A stretch of DNA of 64,000 nucleotides from Kocuria marina (GTDB lineage: Bacteria; Actinomycetota; Actinomycetes; Actinomycetales; Micrococcaceae), in the NCBI GenBank assembly GCA_014652975.1, contig BMZV01000002.1:300042-364041 (forward strand). The letters run 5' to 3'. Positions 1 to 9,261 of this stretch are shown piece after piece. The first letter of the stretch is position 1. Each line of letters starts with the position of its first letter. The notes under the pieces are model-generated. The model had not been told where the DNA came from. It was given only the letters and a program-made list of their open reading frames with translations, and did no database searches. Both the position numbers and the translations under genes were made by a program.

Positions 1-1
1 C

Positions 2-583
2 GAGTTCATCGGCGCGGTCATGGAACTGTGCCAGTCCAAGCGCGGTGAGATGAAGGGGATGGACTACCTCTCCGAGGACCGCGTGGAGCTGCGCTACCGG
101 TTGCCGCTCGCGGAGATCGTCTTCGACTTCTTCGACCAGCTCAAGTCCAAGACCCGGGGCTACGCGTCCCTGGACTGGAAGGCGGACGGCGAGCAGGCCG
201 CGGATCTCGTGAAGGTGGACATCCTCCTGCAGGGCGAGCAGGTGGACGCGTTCAGCGCGATCACCCACAAGGACAAGGCGTACTCGTACGGCGTGCTCAT
301 GACGGGCAAGCTGCAGAAGCTCATCCCGCGCCAGCAGTACGAGGTCCCCATCCAGGCCGCGATCGGTTCCCGGATCATCGCGCGCGAGAACATCCGCGCG
401 ATCCGTAAGGACGTGCTCTCCAAGTGCTACGGCGGTGACATCTCCCGTAAGCGCAAGCTGCTCGAGAAACAGAAGGAGGGCAAGAAGCGCATGAAGATGG
501 TGGGCCGCGTGGAGGTCCCCCAGGAGGCCTTCGTGGCCGCGCTGTCCTCGGACGAGGACACCGGGAAGGACAAGAAGAAGTAA
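2..583 (+). CDS. lepA: Elongation factor 4 (LepA), C-terminal part
   Basis: This is the C-terminal part of LepA/EF4, the ribosome-bound translational GTPase that acts on stalled or mistranslocated ribosomes. The frame is open from base 2, so the gene starts outside the window; the GTPase domains are missing here and only about 193 residues are visible. The EF-G domain V-like fold and the LepA-specific C-terminal domain are recognisable, including the family motif [20 protein letters not shown] near the end followed by a basic/acidic tail. The TAA stop shares one base with the ATG of hemW (TAATG), so the two genes are probably co-transcribed and translationally coupled. lepA-hemW adjacency is common in actinobacteria. 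Confidence 0.96.
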   Translation, partial: EFIGAVMELCQSKRGEMKGMDYLSEDRVELRYRLPLAEIVFDFFDQLKSKTRGYASLDWKADGEQAADLVKVDILLQGEQVDAFSAITHKDKAYSYGVLMTGKLQKLIPRQQYEVPIQAAIGSRIIARENIRAIRKDVLSKCYGGDISRKRKLLEKQKEGKKRMKMVGRVEVPQEAFVAALSSDEDTGKDKKK

Positions 584-1827
584 TGCCCGCCCAACCGGAG
601 GGTAATCCCGCACCCCGGGACGGCGCGCTCCCCGCGGCGTCGGTCGCCCGTGCCACCGATCGCACCCTGAGCCTGTACGTCCACGTCCCGTTCTGCGCGG
701 TGCGCTGCGGGTACTGCGACTTCAACACCTACACCATGGACCAGCTCGGGGACGGCGTCTCCCAGCGCGACTACCACGCCGACGCCGCCGCGGAGGTCCG
801 CTTCGCCCGGTCCGTGCTCGACGCCGCCGGGGCACCGCCGCGCGCGCTGCACAGCGTGTTCTTCGGCGGGGGTACGCCCACCCTTCTGCCCGCCCGGGAG
901 CTCGCGCACATGCTCGAGCAGGCCAGGGAGAGCTTCGGGCTGGCCCCGGACGCCGAGGTCACCGTGGAGGCCAACCCCGACTCGGTGAGCGAGGAGACGT
1001 TCGACGTGCTCGCCGCGGCCGGGGTTACCCGGGTGTCCTTCGGGATGCAGTCCGCGGTGCCCCACGTGCTGCGCGTGCTGGAACGCACGCACACGCCGGC
1101 GAACGTCCCGCGCGCCGTCGGCTGGGCCAAGGACCGCGGACTGGGCGCGAGCGTGGACCTGATCTACGGTACACCGGGGGAGAGCGTGGCCGACTGGCGC
1201 ACCTCGTTGGAGGCCGCGCTGGCCATGGACCCCGACCACGTCTCCGCGTACTCCCTGATCATCGAGGACGGCACCAAGCTGGCCGCCCAGATCCGCCGCG
1301 GTGAGGTGCCGGACGTGGATCCGGACGACCAGGCGGAGAAGTACACGCTCGCGGACGCGCTGCTGCGCGAGGCCGGGTTCGAGTGGTACGAGGTGTCCAA
1401 CTGGTCCCGCGCGGCCCACGGGCGCAGCGCGGTGCAGAACCGCAGCGTGCACAACCTCGCGTACTGGCGCAATCAGGACTGGTGGGGGATCGGCCCGGGG
1501 GCGCACTCACACAGTGACGGCGTGCGCTGGTGGAATCTCAAGCACCCGTTGCCCTACACGGCCGCCGTGCGCCGGGGTGACTCACCGGCCGTGGGCCGCG
1601 AGACCTTGGATGGCGAGACGCAGTACGTGGAACACGTGATGCTCGGGATCAGGATCCGTGAGGGAATCCCGCTCGAGGGGCTGCGCCCGGAGGGGCGGCA
1701 CGCGGTCGCCGGATTGATCGCCGACGGCTGGCTGGACGGCGCCGCCGCCCTCCGCGGGTCCGCGGTCCTCACGGACGCGGGGCGTCTGATGGCCGACGCC
1801 GTGACGCGCCGCTTGCTCGACTGGTGA
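583..1827 (+). CDS. hemW: HemW-like radical SAM heme chaperone
   Basis: 414 residues, the normal family length. HemW proteins were formerly annotated as oxygen-independent coproporphyrinogen III oxidase but act as heme-binding chaperones. The radical-SAM cluster motif CX3CX2C is at residues C38, C42 and C45, in the context VPFCAVRCGYCDF, and the GGGTPT motif follows at about 95-100. The start codon overlaps the lepA stop by one base. The gene ends only five bases before the converging stop of the DUF4870 gene, and no terminator hairpin is visible between them. It probably belongs to a lepA-hemW transcript. Confidence 0.93.
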   Translation: MPAQPEGNPAPRDGALPAASVARATDRTLSLYVHVPFCAVRCGYCDFNTYTMDQLGDGVSQRDYHADAAAEVRFARSVLDAAGAPPRALHSVFFGGGTPTLLPARELAHMLEQARESFGLAPDAEVTVEANPDSVSEETFDVLAAAGVTRVSFGMQSAVPHVLRVLERTHTPANVPRAVGWAKDRGLGASVDLIYGTPGESVADWRTSLEAALAMDPDHVSAYSLIIEDGTKLAAQIRRGEVPDVDPDDQAEKYTLADALLREAGFEWYEVSNWSRAAHGRSAVQNRSVHNLAYWRNQDWWGIGPGAHSHSDGVRWWNLKHPLPYTAAVRRGDSPAVGRETLDGETQYVEHVMLGIRIREGIPLEGLRPEGRHAVAGLIADGWLDGAAALRGSAVLTDAGRLMADAVTRRLLDW

Positions 1828-1832
1828 CCGTG

Positions 1833-2264
1833 TCAGGAGTTGCGGGCCGCGAACTTGTCGTAGAGGTGGGTGTTGAACCGGTACTGGTGCGGTTCGCCGC
1901 GGTTGACCGTCACGCCCGCGCGCACGGAGGTGATGGCCAGGAACAGCCAGGTCACGGCGGCGATGACCGAGAAGAGCCATCCGATGACCGGGATGAGTGA
2001 GAGCACGATGCCCGCGAGGATCACCAGGGTGGGCAGCATGGTGTAGTTGGCGGCTTCCCGGGATTCCTGAGCGGTGAAGGGACCGCGGTCCTTGAACACC
2101 CGGTGGATCATGTAGCTGGGCAGTACGCCCACCACGCCACCCAGGTGGGCGAGGGTGGCCCACTGCCGGTCCTGGGACACGTCCAGGGGTTGCGCCACGG
2201 GGGCCACGGACTCGAACGGAGTCTCGGCGGAGCGAGTGGAGGGGGAGGGAGCAGCGTCAGTCAC
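1833..2264 (-). CDS. DUF4870 domain membrane protein
   Basis: 143-residue protein with a proline/serine-rich N-terminal tail of about 30 residues. A core of helical hydrophobic segments follows (roughly residues 40-55, 75-93 and 98-115), then a short polar tail ending near YRFNTHLYDKFAA. This pattern fits the DUF4870 (Tic20-like fold) family of small membrane proteins of unknown function. The start is a GTG; a purine-rich GAAAGG lies about 14 bases upstream and a TAGGAT box at 2323-2328 could be the -10 element. It stands alone between convergent hemW and the DUF3097 gene. The 213-base gap 2265-2477 holds only its promoter region and two copies of GGGTCACCG. Confidence 0.8.
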   Translation of the reverse strand: MTDAAPSPSTRSAETPFESVAPVAQPLDVSQDRQWATLAHLGGVVGVLPSYMIHRVFKDRGPFTAQESREAANYTMLPTLVILAGIVLSLIPVIGWLFSVIAAVTWLFLAITSVRAGVTVNRGEPHQYRFNTHLYDKFAARNS

Positions 2265-2477
2265 GAGCGGGTGTGCCTTTCACGGGCGGTAGCCATCCGG
2301 GTCGGTGGACGCCGGTGCTCCCATCCTACGGTCGTTCCCGCGTGGCTCGCGCCGGACGACGACACCAGGCGTCACCGACGCTGAGGGTTACCGCTAACGC
2401 GGGTCACCGAAGCCGTAGACCACCGGCTGTGAGCGCCGTCGACGTCGTGGGTCACCGCAGGTCAGGCGCAGCCCGGG

Positions 2478-3356
2478 TCAGGAATCGGCGGCGTCCGGGG
2501 CGGTGAGGAAGTCGATGAGCTCCTCCACGCGGCCCAGCAGGGCCGGTTCGAGGTCTGCGTACGTGTTCACTCGTGCAAGGATCGCCTGCCACGCCCGCCC
2601 CACGTCCTGGGGTGTGCGGTGCGGTAGGCCCAGCGCGCGTGCCATCCCGGTCTTCCAATCCACCCCGCGCGGGATCACGGGCCACTCCCGGATCCCCAGG
2701 GCGCTGGGCTTCACGGCCTGCCAGATGTCCACGTAGGGGTGTCCGAGGATGAGCACATTGTCCCGGGCACCCGGGACCGCGAGCGCCTCCTGGGCGATCC
2801 TGGACTCCTTGGAGCCCGCGACCAGGTGGTCCACGAGGATCCCGAGCCGGCGCTGCGGGCCGGGGTGGAACTCGGCGATGGCTGAGGGGAGGTCGTCGAT
2901 CCCGTGCAGGGGTTCCACCACGGTGCCCTCGACCGCGAGGTCGTGGCCCCACACCTTGGCCACGAGCTCGGCGTCGTGGTACCCCTCGACCCACACACGC
3001 GACTCCTTGGCCACGGACGCGCGCAAGTTCTCGACCTCGACCGACCCCGAACGCGTGATCCGGGGCTTGGCCGGGGCACTGCGGGTCTCGGGCGGGCCCA
3101 GCCGCACGGGTTCGCCGTCCAGGAGGAAGCCCGGGCCCAGGGGGAAGGACTTCACGCGCCCGTGCCGGTCCTCCAGACCCACCACGCGCATCCCGCCGAT
3201 GGTCTCCACGCCCACGACGGCCCCCACCCACCCGGTCTCCACGTCCTCGAGCACCATGTCCCGGGCCACGGGGACGTCCCGGGAGACGGGACCGGTGCGG
3301 GCGACGTCGGGACTGCCTAGGTCCTGGGGACCCCAGGACCAGCCGGATGCGTTCAC
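2478..3356 (-). CDS. DUF3097 family protein
   Basis: 292-residue soluble protein of the actinobacterial DUF3097 family, which is typically found beside hrcA or hemW. Its biochemical role is unknown. Recognisable stretches include an acidic segment EVENLRASVAKESRVWVEGY and VWGHDLAVEG, followed by LGILVDHLV and NVLILGHPYVDIWQAVKP, which resemble the Toprim-like core seen in this family. The open frame extends upstream to 3557 into the hrcA promoter. The GTG at 3356 is chosen because GGAGGAG lies six bases before it and the protein then begins with VNASGWSWG. It is transcribed divergently from hrcA, from the opposite side of the CIRCE region. Confidence 0.85.
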   Translation of the reverse strand: MNASGWSWGPQDLGSPDVARTGPVSRDVPVARDMVLEDVETGWVGAVVGVETIGGMRVVGLEDRHGRVKSFPLGPGFLLDGEPVRLGPPETRSAPAKPRITRSGSVEVENLRASVAKESRVWVEGYHDAELVAKVWGHDLAVEGTVVEPLHGIDDLPSAIAEFHPGPQRRLGILVDHLVAGSKESRIAQEALAVPGARDNVLILGHPYVDIWQAVKPSALGIREWPVIPRGVDWKTGMARALGLPHRTPQDVGRAWQAILARVNTYADLEPALLGRVEELIDFLTAPDAADS

Positions 3357-3465
3357 GGGCGACTCCTCCACGTCGTGCCGCGGCGCGAGCGCGCCGCCGG
3401 GCAGGCGAATCAGCCGCGAGCGTATCAAAATCGGCCCCTGACCCACGGGCCCTTGACTGCCAGGA

Positions 3466-3492
3466 TTAGCACTGTGAACTCTTGAGTGCCAG
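3466..3492. promoter_or_regulatory. CIRCE operator for HrcA
   Basis: TTAGCACTG, nine bases, then GAGTGCCAG. Against the CIRCE consensus (TTAGCACTC-N9-GAGTGCTAA) the left arm matches 8 of 9 and the right arm 7 of 9, with the exact nine-base spacer. A TTGACT hexamer at 3453-3458 is a plausible -35, which would place the operator over the promoter. It ends 27 bases before the hrcA ATG, so HrcA should repress its own hrcA-dnaJ transcript. Confidence 0.88.
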
Positions 3493-3519
3493 AATTGCCA
3501 GCAACGGGAGGTGAGACAC

Positions 3520-4542
3520 ATGGAGCATCCGCGCCGAGCGCAGATCCTGCGCGCCATCGTGGAGGACTACGTCCATTCGCGTGAACCCGTGGGGTCCAAG
3601 GCGCTCGTGGAACGCCACCGTTTACCCGTCTCCTCCGCCACGGTGCGCAACGACATGGCCGCCCTCGAGGAGGACGGGCTGATCGTGGCACCGCACACGA
3701 GCTCGGGTCGGATCCCCACGGACCGAGGTTATCGCGAGTTCGTCAATCAGATCGCAGCCCTGGAGCCCCTCACCTCCGCCCAGCGCCGCGCGATCCAGGT
3801 GTTCATGGACGGCGCCCAGGACCTGGACGACATCATGGAGCGCACCGTGCGCCTGCTCGCCCAGCTCACCCACCAGGTGGCCGTGATCCAGTATCCCGTG
3901 CGCACCGGGATCACCGTGCGCCACGTGGAACTCGTGGACGTGGGGGACGCCCGCGTGCTCGTGATCCTGATCCCCACCACCGGACGCGTGGCCCAACGCA
4001 CCGTGGAACTGCCCGTCACCCTGACCGAGGCCCAGCTGCTGGAGCTGCGCGCCCACGTGCTCGCACGCCTGCTCGGCACGCCCGTGGAAGACGTCTCCGA
4101 CGCCGCCGTGACCCTGCCCCCGGTCCTGCCCGAGGAACTGCGCGACGCCGGGACCGCGGTGACCGGGGCGCTCGCGGTGCTCGCAGCGGTGTCGGACGAA
4201 CACCGCTTGGTGATGGCCGGGACCGCGAACCTCGCGCGCTTCAGCGGGGACTTCCCGCAGAGCATCTCCCCGGTGCTCGAGGCGCTTGAGGAACAAGTGG
4301 CCATGCTGCGATTGTTGTCCGAGATGCAGCAGGACGAACGCGGGGTCGCGGTGCGCATCGGCTCCGACCACAGCGACGACCCCCTGGCGGAGGCGTCCGT
4401 GGTGGCCACGGGTTACGGTCCGCACGCCGCGTCCAAGGTGGGAGTCGTGGGGCCCACACGCATGGACTACCCCACGACCATGGCCTCCGTGCGCGCGGTG
4501 GCCCGCTACCTGTCCAAGAACCTGGGGGCTGAGCGCACGTGA
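3520..4542 (+). CDS. hrcA: Heat-inducible transcription repressor HrcA
   Basis: 340-residue repressor of class I heat-shock genes; it binds CIRCE operators and is helped by GroEL. The N-terminal winged-helix segment (PRRAQILRAIVEDYV, then VSSATVRNDMAALEE and TSSGRIPTDRGYREFV, residues about 4-75) is diagnostic. The GAF-like dimerisation domain occupies roughly 100-330. A longer GTG start at 3511 is unlikely because it lies inside the ribosome-binding site GGGAGGTGA, which is well spaced for the ATG at 3520. It is preceded by a CIRCE element and followed 54 bases later by dnaJ, the usual autoregulated heat-shock arrangement. Confidence 0.95.
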   Translation: MEHPRRAQILRAIVEDYVHSREPVGSKALVERHRLPVSSATVRNDMAALEEDGLIVAPHTSSGRIPTDRGYREFVNQIAALEPLTSAQRRAIQVFMDGAQDLDDIMERTVRLLAQLTHQVAVIQYPVRTGITVRHVELVDVGDARVLVILIPTTGRVAQRTVELPVTLTEAQLLELRAHVLARLLGTPVEDVSDAAVTLPPVLPEELRDAGTAVTGALAVLAAVSDEHRLVMAGTANLARFSGDFPQSISPVLEALEEQVAMLRLLSEMQQDERGVAVRIGSDHSDDPLAEASVVATGYGPHAASKVGVVGPTRMDYPTTMASVRAVARYLSKNLGAERT

Positions 4543-4596
4543 GCGCTGCCCGCCCCGCTCGACCGTAGAACCGACGAAAGAAGAAACGACGACATC

Positions 4597-5739
4597 GTGA
4601 GCGATCACTACGAAACCCTCGGCGTGAGCCGGGACGCCAGCGCCGAAGAGATCAAGCGCGCCTACCGCAAGAAGGCCCGCAAACTTCACCCGGACGTGAA
4701 CCCCTCACCCGAGGCCGCCGAGGAGTTCAAGCGCGTCTCCCATGCCAATGACGTCCTCTCCGACCCGGACAAGCGCCGCGTCTACGACGCCACGGGCAAC
4801 GAGAACGGCACGGACACCGGCTTCGGCGGGGGCTTCCCCGGTACGGGCTTCGGCTTCTCCGACATCTTCGAGACGTTCTTCCAGGGCGCGGGAGCCGGTG
4901 GCCAGCGCGGCCCCCAGTCCCGCACCCGCCAGGGCCAGGACGCCCTGATCAACGTGCGGATCTCCCTCAAGGACGCCGTGTTCGGCATGGAGAAGGACAT
5001 CACGGTGGACACCGCCGTCGTGTGCCCCACGTGCCAGGGCACGTGCTGCCAGCCCGGCACGAGCCCCGTGACGTGCACCATGTGCCGCGGCTCCGGGCAC
5101 ATGCAGTACCAGCGCCAGTCCATCCTGGGCATGGTCACCACCCAGGCCCCGTGCTCCCAGTGCAACGGCTTCGGCACCGTGATCGAGAGCCCGTGCCACG
5201 AGTGCTACGGCGAGGGCCGCGTGCGCGACCGCCGCCCCCTGACCGTGAAGATCCCCGCCGGCATCCAGTCCGGCAACCGCATCCGCCTGGGCGGCCAGGG
5301 TGAGGCCGGCACCGCCGGCGGACCCAACGGCGACCTCTTCGTGGAACTCAAGGTGGATCCGGACCCCACCTTCCTCCGCGAGGGCGACGACCTCCACGCC
5401 CGCCTGCGTATCCCCATGACCGCCGCCGCGCTCGGCACCACCGTGAGCCTCGAGACGTTCGACGGCGCTCGCACGGTGGACGTCGATCCCGGTACCCAGT
5501 CCGGTGCGACCGTTACGCTCGACGACCTGGGTGTCACCCACCTGCGGGGCAAGGGCCGCGGTGACCTCAAGGTGCACTTCGAGGTGGAGACCCCCAAGGA
5601 CCTCTCCTCCGAACAGCGCGAACTGCTCGAGCGACTTGCCGAGCTGCGCGGTGAGGAAGCAGCGGACGGCACGACCGTGAACACCAACCACTCTGGTGGG
5701 TTCTTCTCCCGGTTGCGGGACCGGTTCAACGACCTGTGA
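4597..5739 (+). CDS. dnaJ: Chaperone protein DnaJ
   Basis: 380-residue type I DnaJ, co-chaperone of DnaK. The J domain at residues 4-68 carries HPD at 31-33. A glycine/phenylalanine-rich linker spans about 72-105. The zinc-binding domain has cysteine pairs at C143/C146, C160/C163, C186/C189 and C200/C203. The first repeat reads CPTCQGTC, so its usual last glycine is replaced. C-terminal substrate-binding domains fill the rest. The start is a GTG with only a weak purine-rich upstream sequence (AAAGAAGAAA). It lies 54 bases after hrcA in the same direction and overlaps rsmE by four bases, so the three genes form an operon. This is the hrcA-linked copy; no dnaK or grpE is in the window. Confidence 0.96.
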   Translation: MSDHYETLGVSRDASAEEIKRAYRKKARKLHPDVNPSPEAAEEFKRVSHANDVLSDPDKRRVYDATGNENGTDTGFGGGFPGTGFGFSDIFETFFQGAGAGGQRGPQSRTRQGQDALINVRISLKDAVFGMEKDITVDTAVVCPTCQGTCCQPGTSPVTCTMCRGSGHMQYQRQSILGMVTTQAPCSQCNGFGTVIESPCHECYGEGRVRDRRPLTVKIPAGIQSGNRIRLGGQGEAGTAGGPNGDLFVELKVDPDPTFLREGDDLHARLRIPMTAAALGTTVSLETFDGARTVDVDPGTQSGATVTLDDLGVTHLRGKGRGDLKVHFEVETPKDLSSEQRELLERLAELRGEEAADGTTVNTNHSGGFFSRLRDRFNDL

Positions 5740-6497
5740 CCAACCCCGTCTTCCACGTCCCCGCCGAGGACCTCTCCCGGGCGCACCCGGGGGAGGTCCT
5801 GGACGTCGCAGGTCCCGAGGCCAAGCACGCGGTGACCGTGCGGCGCCTGCGCGCGGGGGAGGCCCTGGACCTCGTGGACGGGCACGGCACCCGTGCGGTG
5901 TGCACGTTCGACTCCGGGGCCAAGGACCGGATGAGCGTGGCCGTCCAGGAGATCCACCACGACGCCGCGCAGCAGCCGGAGTTCACGCTGGTGCAGGCAC
6001 TCGCCAAGGGGGACCGGGACCTGCAGGCCGCGGAGGCCGCCACGGAACTCGGGGTCTCCCGGGTGATCCCGTGGCAGGCGGAGCGCAGCATCGTGCGCGT
6101 CCACGCGGACCGCGCGGCCAAGCTCATGGCCAAGTGGGACTCCACCCTGGCCGCGGCGGCCAAGCAGTCGCGGCGCGCCCGCTGGCCCGAACGCGGTGAC
6201 TGGGTGGACACCGCGGGTCTGGCCCGGCTGATCGCTGCGGAACCCCAGATGCTGTGGCTCGTGCTGCATGAATCGGCGAGCACACGTTGGTCCACCCCGG
6301 ACGTGACCCGGTGGGGTGATCGGTCCCGGATCGCGGTGATCGTGGGCCCGGAGGGAGGGATCGGTGACGGAGAGCTCGAGGCGTTGTGCGCCGCCGGTGC
6401 TCAGCCGATGCGCCTGGGGACCACTGTCATGCGATCGTCCACCGCGGGACCCGCGGCACTGGCGGCGCTGCACGCGGTGCTCGGGCTCTGGGACTGA
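5736..6497 (+). CDS. rsmE: 16S rRNA (uracil-1498-N3)-methyltransferase RsmE
   Basis: 253-residue SPOUT methyltransferase that methylates U1498 of 16S rRNA. The PUA-like N-terminal domain occupies about 1-75. The C-terminal trefoil-knot domain has the SAM-binding signatures [12 protein letters not shown] at 202-213 and [12 protein letters not shown] at 226-237. Many homologues read ILRTETA at the second site, so this version is slightly divergent. The GTG start overlaps the dnaJ stop as GTGA, which fits the common actinobacterial hrcA-dnaJ-rsmE operon. The gene converges on the GerMN lipoprotein gene 22 bases downstream. Confidence 0.94.
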   Translation: MTNPVFHVPAEDLSRAHPGEVLDVAGPEAKHAVTVRRLRAGEALDLVDGHGTRAVCTFDSGAKDRMSVAVQEIHHDAAQQPEFTLVQALAKGDRDLQAAEAATELGVSRVIPWQAERSIVRVHADRAAKLMAKWDSTLAAAAKQSRRARWPERGDWVDTAGLARLIAAEPQMLWLVLHESASTRWSTPDVTRWGDRSRIAVIVGPEGGIGDGELEALCAAGAQPMRLGTTVMRSSTAGPAALAALHAVLGLWD

Positions 6498-6519
6498 CCC
6501 GGGACCCAACGGGGAGGGC

Positions 6520-7476
6520 TCAGTCCCCGGCGCGCACCGTGATCGCGTGATCGTCGGACACGGTGGTGCCGGAATCGCCCGTGCCGCTCACGCGCACGGT
6601 GTACGTCCCGGGGTCGAGCGTGACACTCGTGCGTAGTTCCGTGCCCGTGGTCGGATCCGAGCCGGGGGAAGCGGGTGCGATGTTCCCACTGTGCACGACG
6701 CGGTCGTCCTCGAGCACCTCCCAGTGGGCGTCACGCACCGAGGGCAGCACGCGGGCGAAGACCGTCACGGGGCTCTTGGGTTCCGCCCCGGTCTGGGGGT
6801 CGACGAGCCACACGGGCGCGGCCAGTGCGGAGTCACGCGTGAGCGGGGCATTGAGTTCCACGGCTCCGAAGGCCTTGTACCCGCTCTGCCCGTTCACGAG
6901 GACCCGCACCTCCTTGGCCGTGGACGAGTCCAACAGCCCGGCGGTCACAGCCGCCGCGGAGACCGTGTACACCATTTGCTGCAGTGCGACCCGGGCGTCC
7001 TGCGGGGAGAGTTGGGAGGCGAACGCGGCGGCGGGCAGGTCCACGGTGATGGTTCCGTCCGGGGACACGGAGGTGCCCACGGTGTCCACGGCGGACCACA
7101 GGGACCGGTAGTCCGGGTCCGCGGGGGTGGCCGAGGTGACCATGAGTGCCGCCTGGGCCACGGGGTCGGTCGTGTCCTGGGAGGTCGGGGTGCGGAACTC
7201 GCGGAACAGGTAGCGCGCTTGGTCCCCGGTGCCCACCCAGTACACGGGGGCCTGTTCGGTGGCCACGCCTTCCATCGCCGTGTCCGTGTTCATGGGTGCG
7301 GAGGCGATCCCGGGGGCGGCTTCGGAGTTGTGGTCCGGTCGGTCGGCGGCGGTCCCGCACGAGGCCACGACCGCGGCGAGCGACACGGCGAGCGCCCCCG
7401 TCGCGGCGCGCCGAAGTCCGCCGGGCGCGGTGGCGCGACGACGCTGCGGCTCGGTCGTTCCTGCGGGATTTTTCAC
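6520..7476 (-). CDS. GerMN-domain lipoprotein with Gmad2 domain
   Basis: 318-residue predicted lipoprotein. A basic N-terminus (QRRR, LRR) and a hydrophobic h-region end in a VASC lipobox with C40 as the lipidation site. A GerMN domain follows (about residues 80-200, with VDLPAAAFASQLSP and VRVLVNGQSGYKAFG), then a Gmad2 immunoglobulin-like domain (about 220-318). Actinobacterial proteins of this kind are exported and thought to act in the envelope; the exact role is unknown. The frame runs open to 7731, but the GTG at 7476 is chosen because it starts a proper signal peptide; no strong ribosome-binding site is visible. It is divergent from phoH. Confidence 0.85.
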   Translation of the reverse strand: MKNPAGTTEPQRRRATAPGGLRRAATGALAVSLAAVVASCGTAADRPDHNSEAAPGIASAPMNTDTAMEGVATEQAPVYWVGTGDQARYLFREFRTPTSQDTTDPVAQAALMVTSATPADPDYRSLWSAVDTVGTSVSPDGTITVDLPAAAFASQLSPQDARVALQQMVYTVSAAAVTAGLLDSSTAKEVRVLVNGQSGYKAFGAVELNAPLTRDSALAAPVWLVDPQTGAEPKSPVTVFARVLPSVRDAHWEVLEDDRVVHSGNIAPASPGSDPTTGTELRTSVTLDPGTYTVRVSGTGDSGTTVSDDHAITVRAGD

Positions 7477-7607
7477 GGCTACACAACTTACCCACCGGGA
7501 GCCACGGGCGCTAACGTCGCACGTGGATCCGGGCGGACCGTTATTGGATTGCAACCTGCGGCGTGCGAGCCCGTCGGTCCCGGCGGGTCCAGGTCCGCGC
7601 GCACCGG

Positions 7608-7613
7608 TAGGCT
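7608..7613 (+). promoter_or_regulatory. -10 box of phoH, leaderless type
   Basis: TAGGCT fits TANNNT and ends seven bases before the phoH ATG at 7621. There is no Shine-Dalgarno sequence in that gap, so transcription probably starts at or next to the start codon. The same hexamer stands before the M20 peptidase gene. Confidence 0.6.
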
Positions 7614-7620
7614 GGACCCG

Positions 7621-8706
7621 ATGAGCGAACCAACCGAAGGGACCGAGGCACTGAGCACTCCGCCCACCGAACGAACCCGCGTCACCGTGCACGTACCGGA
7701 TCGGGAGACCGCCGTCCGGACCTTGGGTCACGGAGACGCGACCTTACGTCTGCTCGAGCAGCAGTTCCCGGCCGTGCGGATGACCGTGCGGGACCTGGAC
7801 GTGGCCCTCGAGGGGCCCGTGATCGACACCCGCCTGGCCGCCTCCCTGCTCGAGGAACTTCTCGCGATGGCGCTGCGCGGCACCGAGATCACCGAACGCA
7901 CGGTGCTGCGCGTGGCCCGCATGATGCGTGACGCCCAGGACCTGCGCCCGTCGAGCGCGCTGTCCACGAGCATCCTCTCCACCCGGGGCAAGACCATCCG
8001 GCCCAAGACCGTGAACCAGAAGACCTACGTGGACGCGATCGACGAGCACACCGTGGTCTTCGGGATCGGGCCCGCCGGTACCGGCAAGACGTACCTGGCC
8101 ATGGCCAAGGCCGTGCGCGCCCTGCAGGCCAAGGAGGTCAACCGGATCATTCTCACGCGTCCCGCGGTGGAGGCCGGCGAGCGACTGGGCTTCCTCCCAG
8201 GTTCGCTCAACGACAAGATCGACCCCTACCTGCGTCCCCTCTACGACGCCCTGCACGACATGATGGACCCCGAGTCCATTCCGCGGCTCATGGAGGCCGG
8301 GACCATCGAGGTCGCCCCGCTGGCCTACATGCGCGGGCGCACCCTCAACGACGCCTTCGTGATCCTCGACGAGGCCCAGAACACCACCCCGGAACAAATG
8401 AAGATGTTCCTCACCCGTCTAGGCTTCGGCTCACGGATCGTGGTCACCGGTGACGTGACCCAGGTGGACCTGCCCGGGACCACCAAGTCCGGACTGCGCC
8501 AAGTCCAACACGTGCTCGGGAAGATCGACGACATCGCGTTCTGCGAACTGACCTCCGCGGACGTGGTGCGCCACGAACTCGTGGGCGAGATCGTGGCCGC
8601 CTACGACCAGTTCGACACCACCAACCGCCACCGCGTGGAACGAGCCCGCCGCAAGGACGAACGCCGAGCGGCGTCGTCCGAGCGCACCGGGGGAGACACC
8701 CCGTGA
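7621..8706 (+). CDS. phoH: PhoH-family ATPase
   Basis: 361-residue PhoH-like P-loop ATPase. Walker A is GPAGTGKT at 150-157 and Walker B is FVILDE at 246-251, followed by [15 protein letters not shown], a strongly conserved PhoH signature. The role is probably RNA-related, given its conserved pairing with ybeY; ATP-dependent helicase or nuclease-coupled activity has been reported for some relatives. The frame is open upstream to 6691 only as an antisense shadow of the lipoprotein gene. The ATG at 7621 is set by the leaderless -10 box and by the start of recognisable homology. It overlaps ybeY by four bases (GTGA). Confidence 0.94.
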   Translation: MSEPTEGTEALSTPPTERTRVTVHVPDRETAVRTLGHGDATLRLLEQQFPAVRMTVRDLDVALEGPVIDTRLAASLLEELLAMALRGTEITERTVLRVARMMRDAQDLRPSSALSTSILSTRGKTIRPKTVNQKTYVDAIDEHTVVFGIGPAGTGKTYLAMAKAVRALQAKEVNRIILTRPAVEAGERLGFLPGSLNDKIDPYLRPLYDALHDMMDPESIPRLMEAGTIEVAPLAYMRGRTLNDAFVILDEAQNTTPEQMKMFLTRLGFGSRIVVTGDVTQVDLPGTTKSGLRQVQHVLGKIDDIAFCELTSADVVRHELVGEIVAAYDQFDTTNRHRVERARRKDERRAASSERTGGDTP

Positions 8707-9209
8707 GCGTGGCCTTCGACCTCCCCTGGGACACCCCCGCCGAACAGGCCGAGCTGCCCACCGCCTACCGCGCCGTGGACACCGACCAGCTCGAGGCCCT
8801 CGTGGACCTCGCCTTCACCCGCTGGCACCTGCACCCCGACACCGAGGTCAGCATCGCCGTGGTGGACGAGACCCGCATGGCCGAACTGCACGAACAGTGG
8901 CTGGACCTGCCCGGAGCCACCGACGTCATGTCCTTCCCCATGGACGAACTGCGCGAGGGCACCCCCGACGACCCTAGCCTGGGCGTCCTCGGGGACGTCG
9001 TACTGTGCCCACCCGTGGCCGAACGCCAGGCCGCGGCCGCCGGCCACAGCACCCAGGACGAACTGTGCCTGCTCACCACCCACTCCCTGCTGCACCTGCT
9101 GGGCCACGACCACGCCCACGAGGACGAACGCGCCCGCATGTTCACCGCCCAGCGCTCGCTGCTCGAGGAGTTCCTGGGCCGGGACGCGCCCGTGGAGACC
9201 ATGACGTGA
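8703..9209 (+). CDS. ybeY: Endoribonuclease YbeY
   Basis: 168-residue YbeY, a single-strand endoribonuclease needed for 16S rRNA maturation and ribosome quality control. The metal-binding motif HX3HX5H is at H127, H131 and H137, within HSLLHLLGHDH, and the family segment ATDVMSFPMDE is at about 72-82. The GTG start overlaps the phoH stop. In many actinobacteria a CorC/HlyC-like CBS-domain membrane protein gene lies between ybeY and era; here era follows after 52 bases with nothing between. Confidence 0.95.
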   Translation: MSVAFDLPWDTPAEQAELPTAYRAVDTDQLEALVDLAFTRWHLHPDTEVSIAVVDETRMAELHEQWLDLPGATDVMSFPMDELREGTPDDPSLGVLGDVVLCPPVAERQAAAAGHSTQDELCLLTTHSLLHLLGHDHAHEDERARMFTAQRSLLEEFLGRDAPVETMT

Positions 9210-9261
9210 GGCGCCGCACAGCCTCCGACCCCCGCACCGACTGAACGACCGAGGACCCGCG

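Noticed and set aside
427..1506. Long minus-strand open frame opposite hemW, and similar ones opposite most GC-rich genes
   Set aside because: Arg/Gly/Pro/His-rich composition without homology; they mirror the codon bias of the real gene on the other strand.
3511..3519. GTG start three codons upstream for hrcA
   Set aside because: It lies inside the GGGAGGTGA ribosome-binding site that serves the ATG at 3520.
9210..9261. A CorC/HlyC-like gene expected between ybeY and era
   Set aside because: Only 52 bases separate the genes, so it is absent here; the gap is a plain spacer with the era ribosome-binding site.
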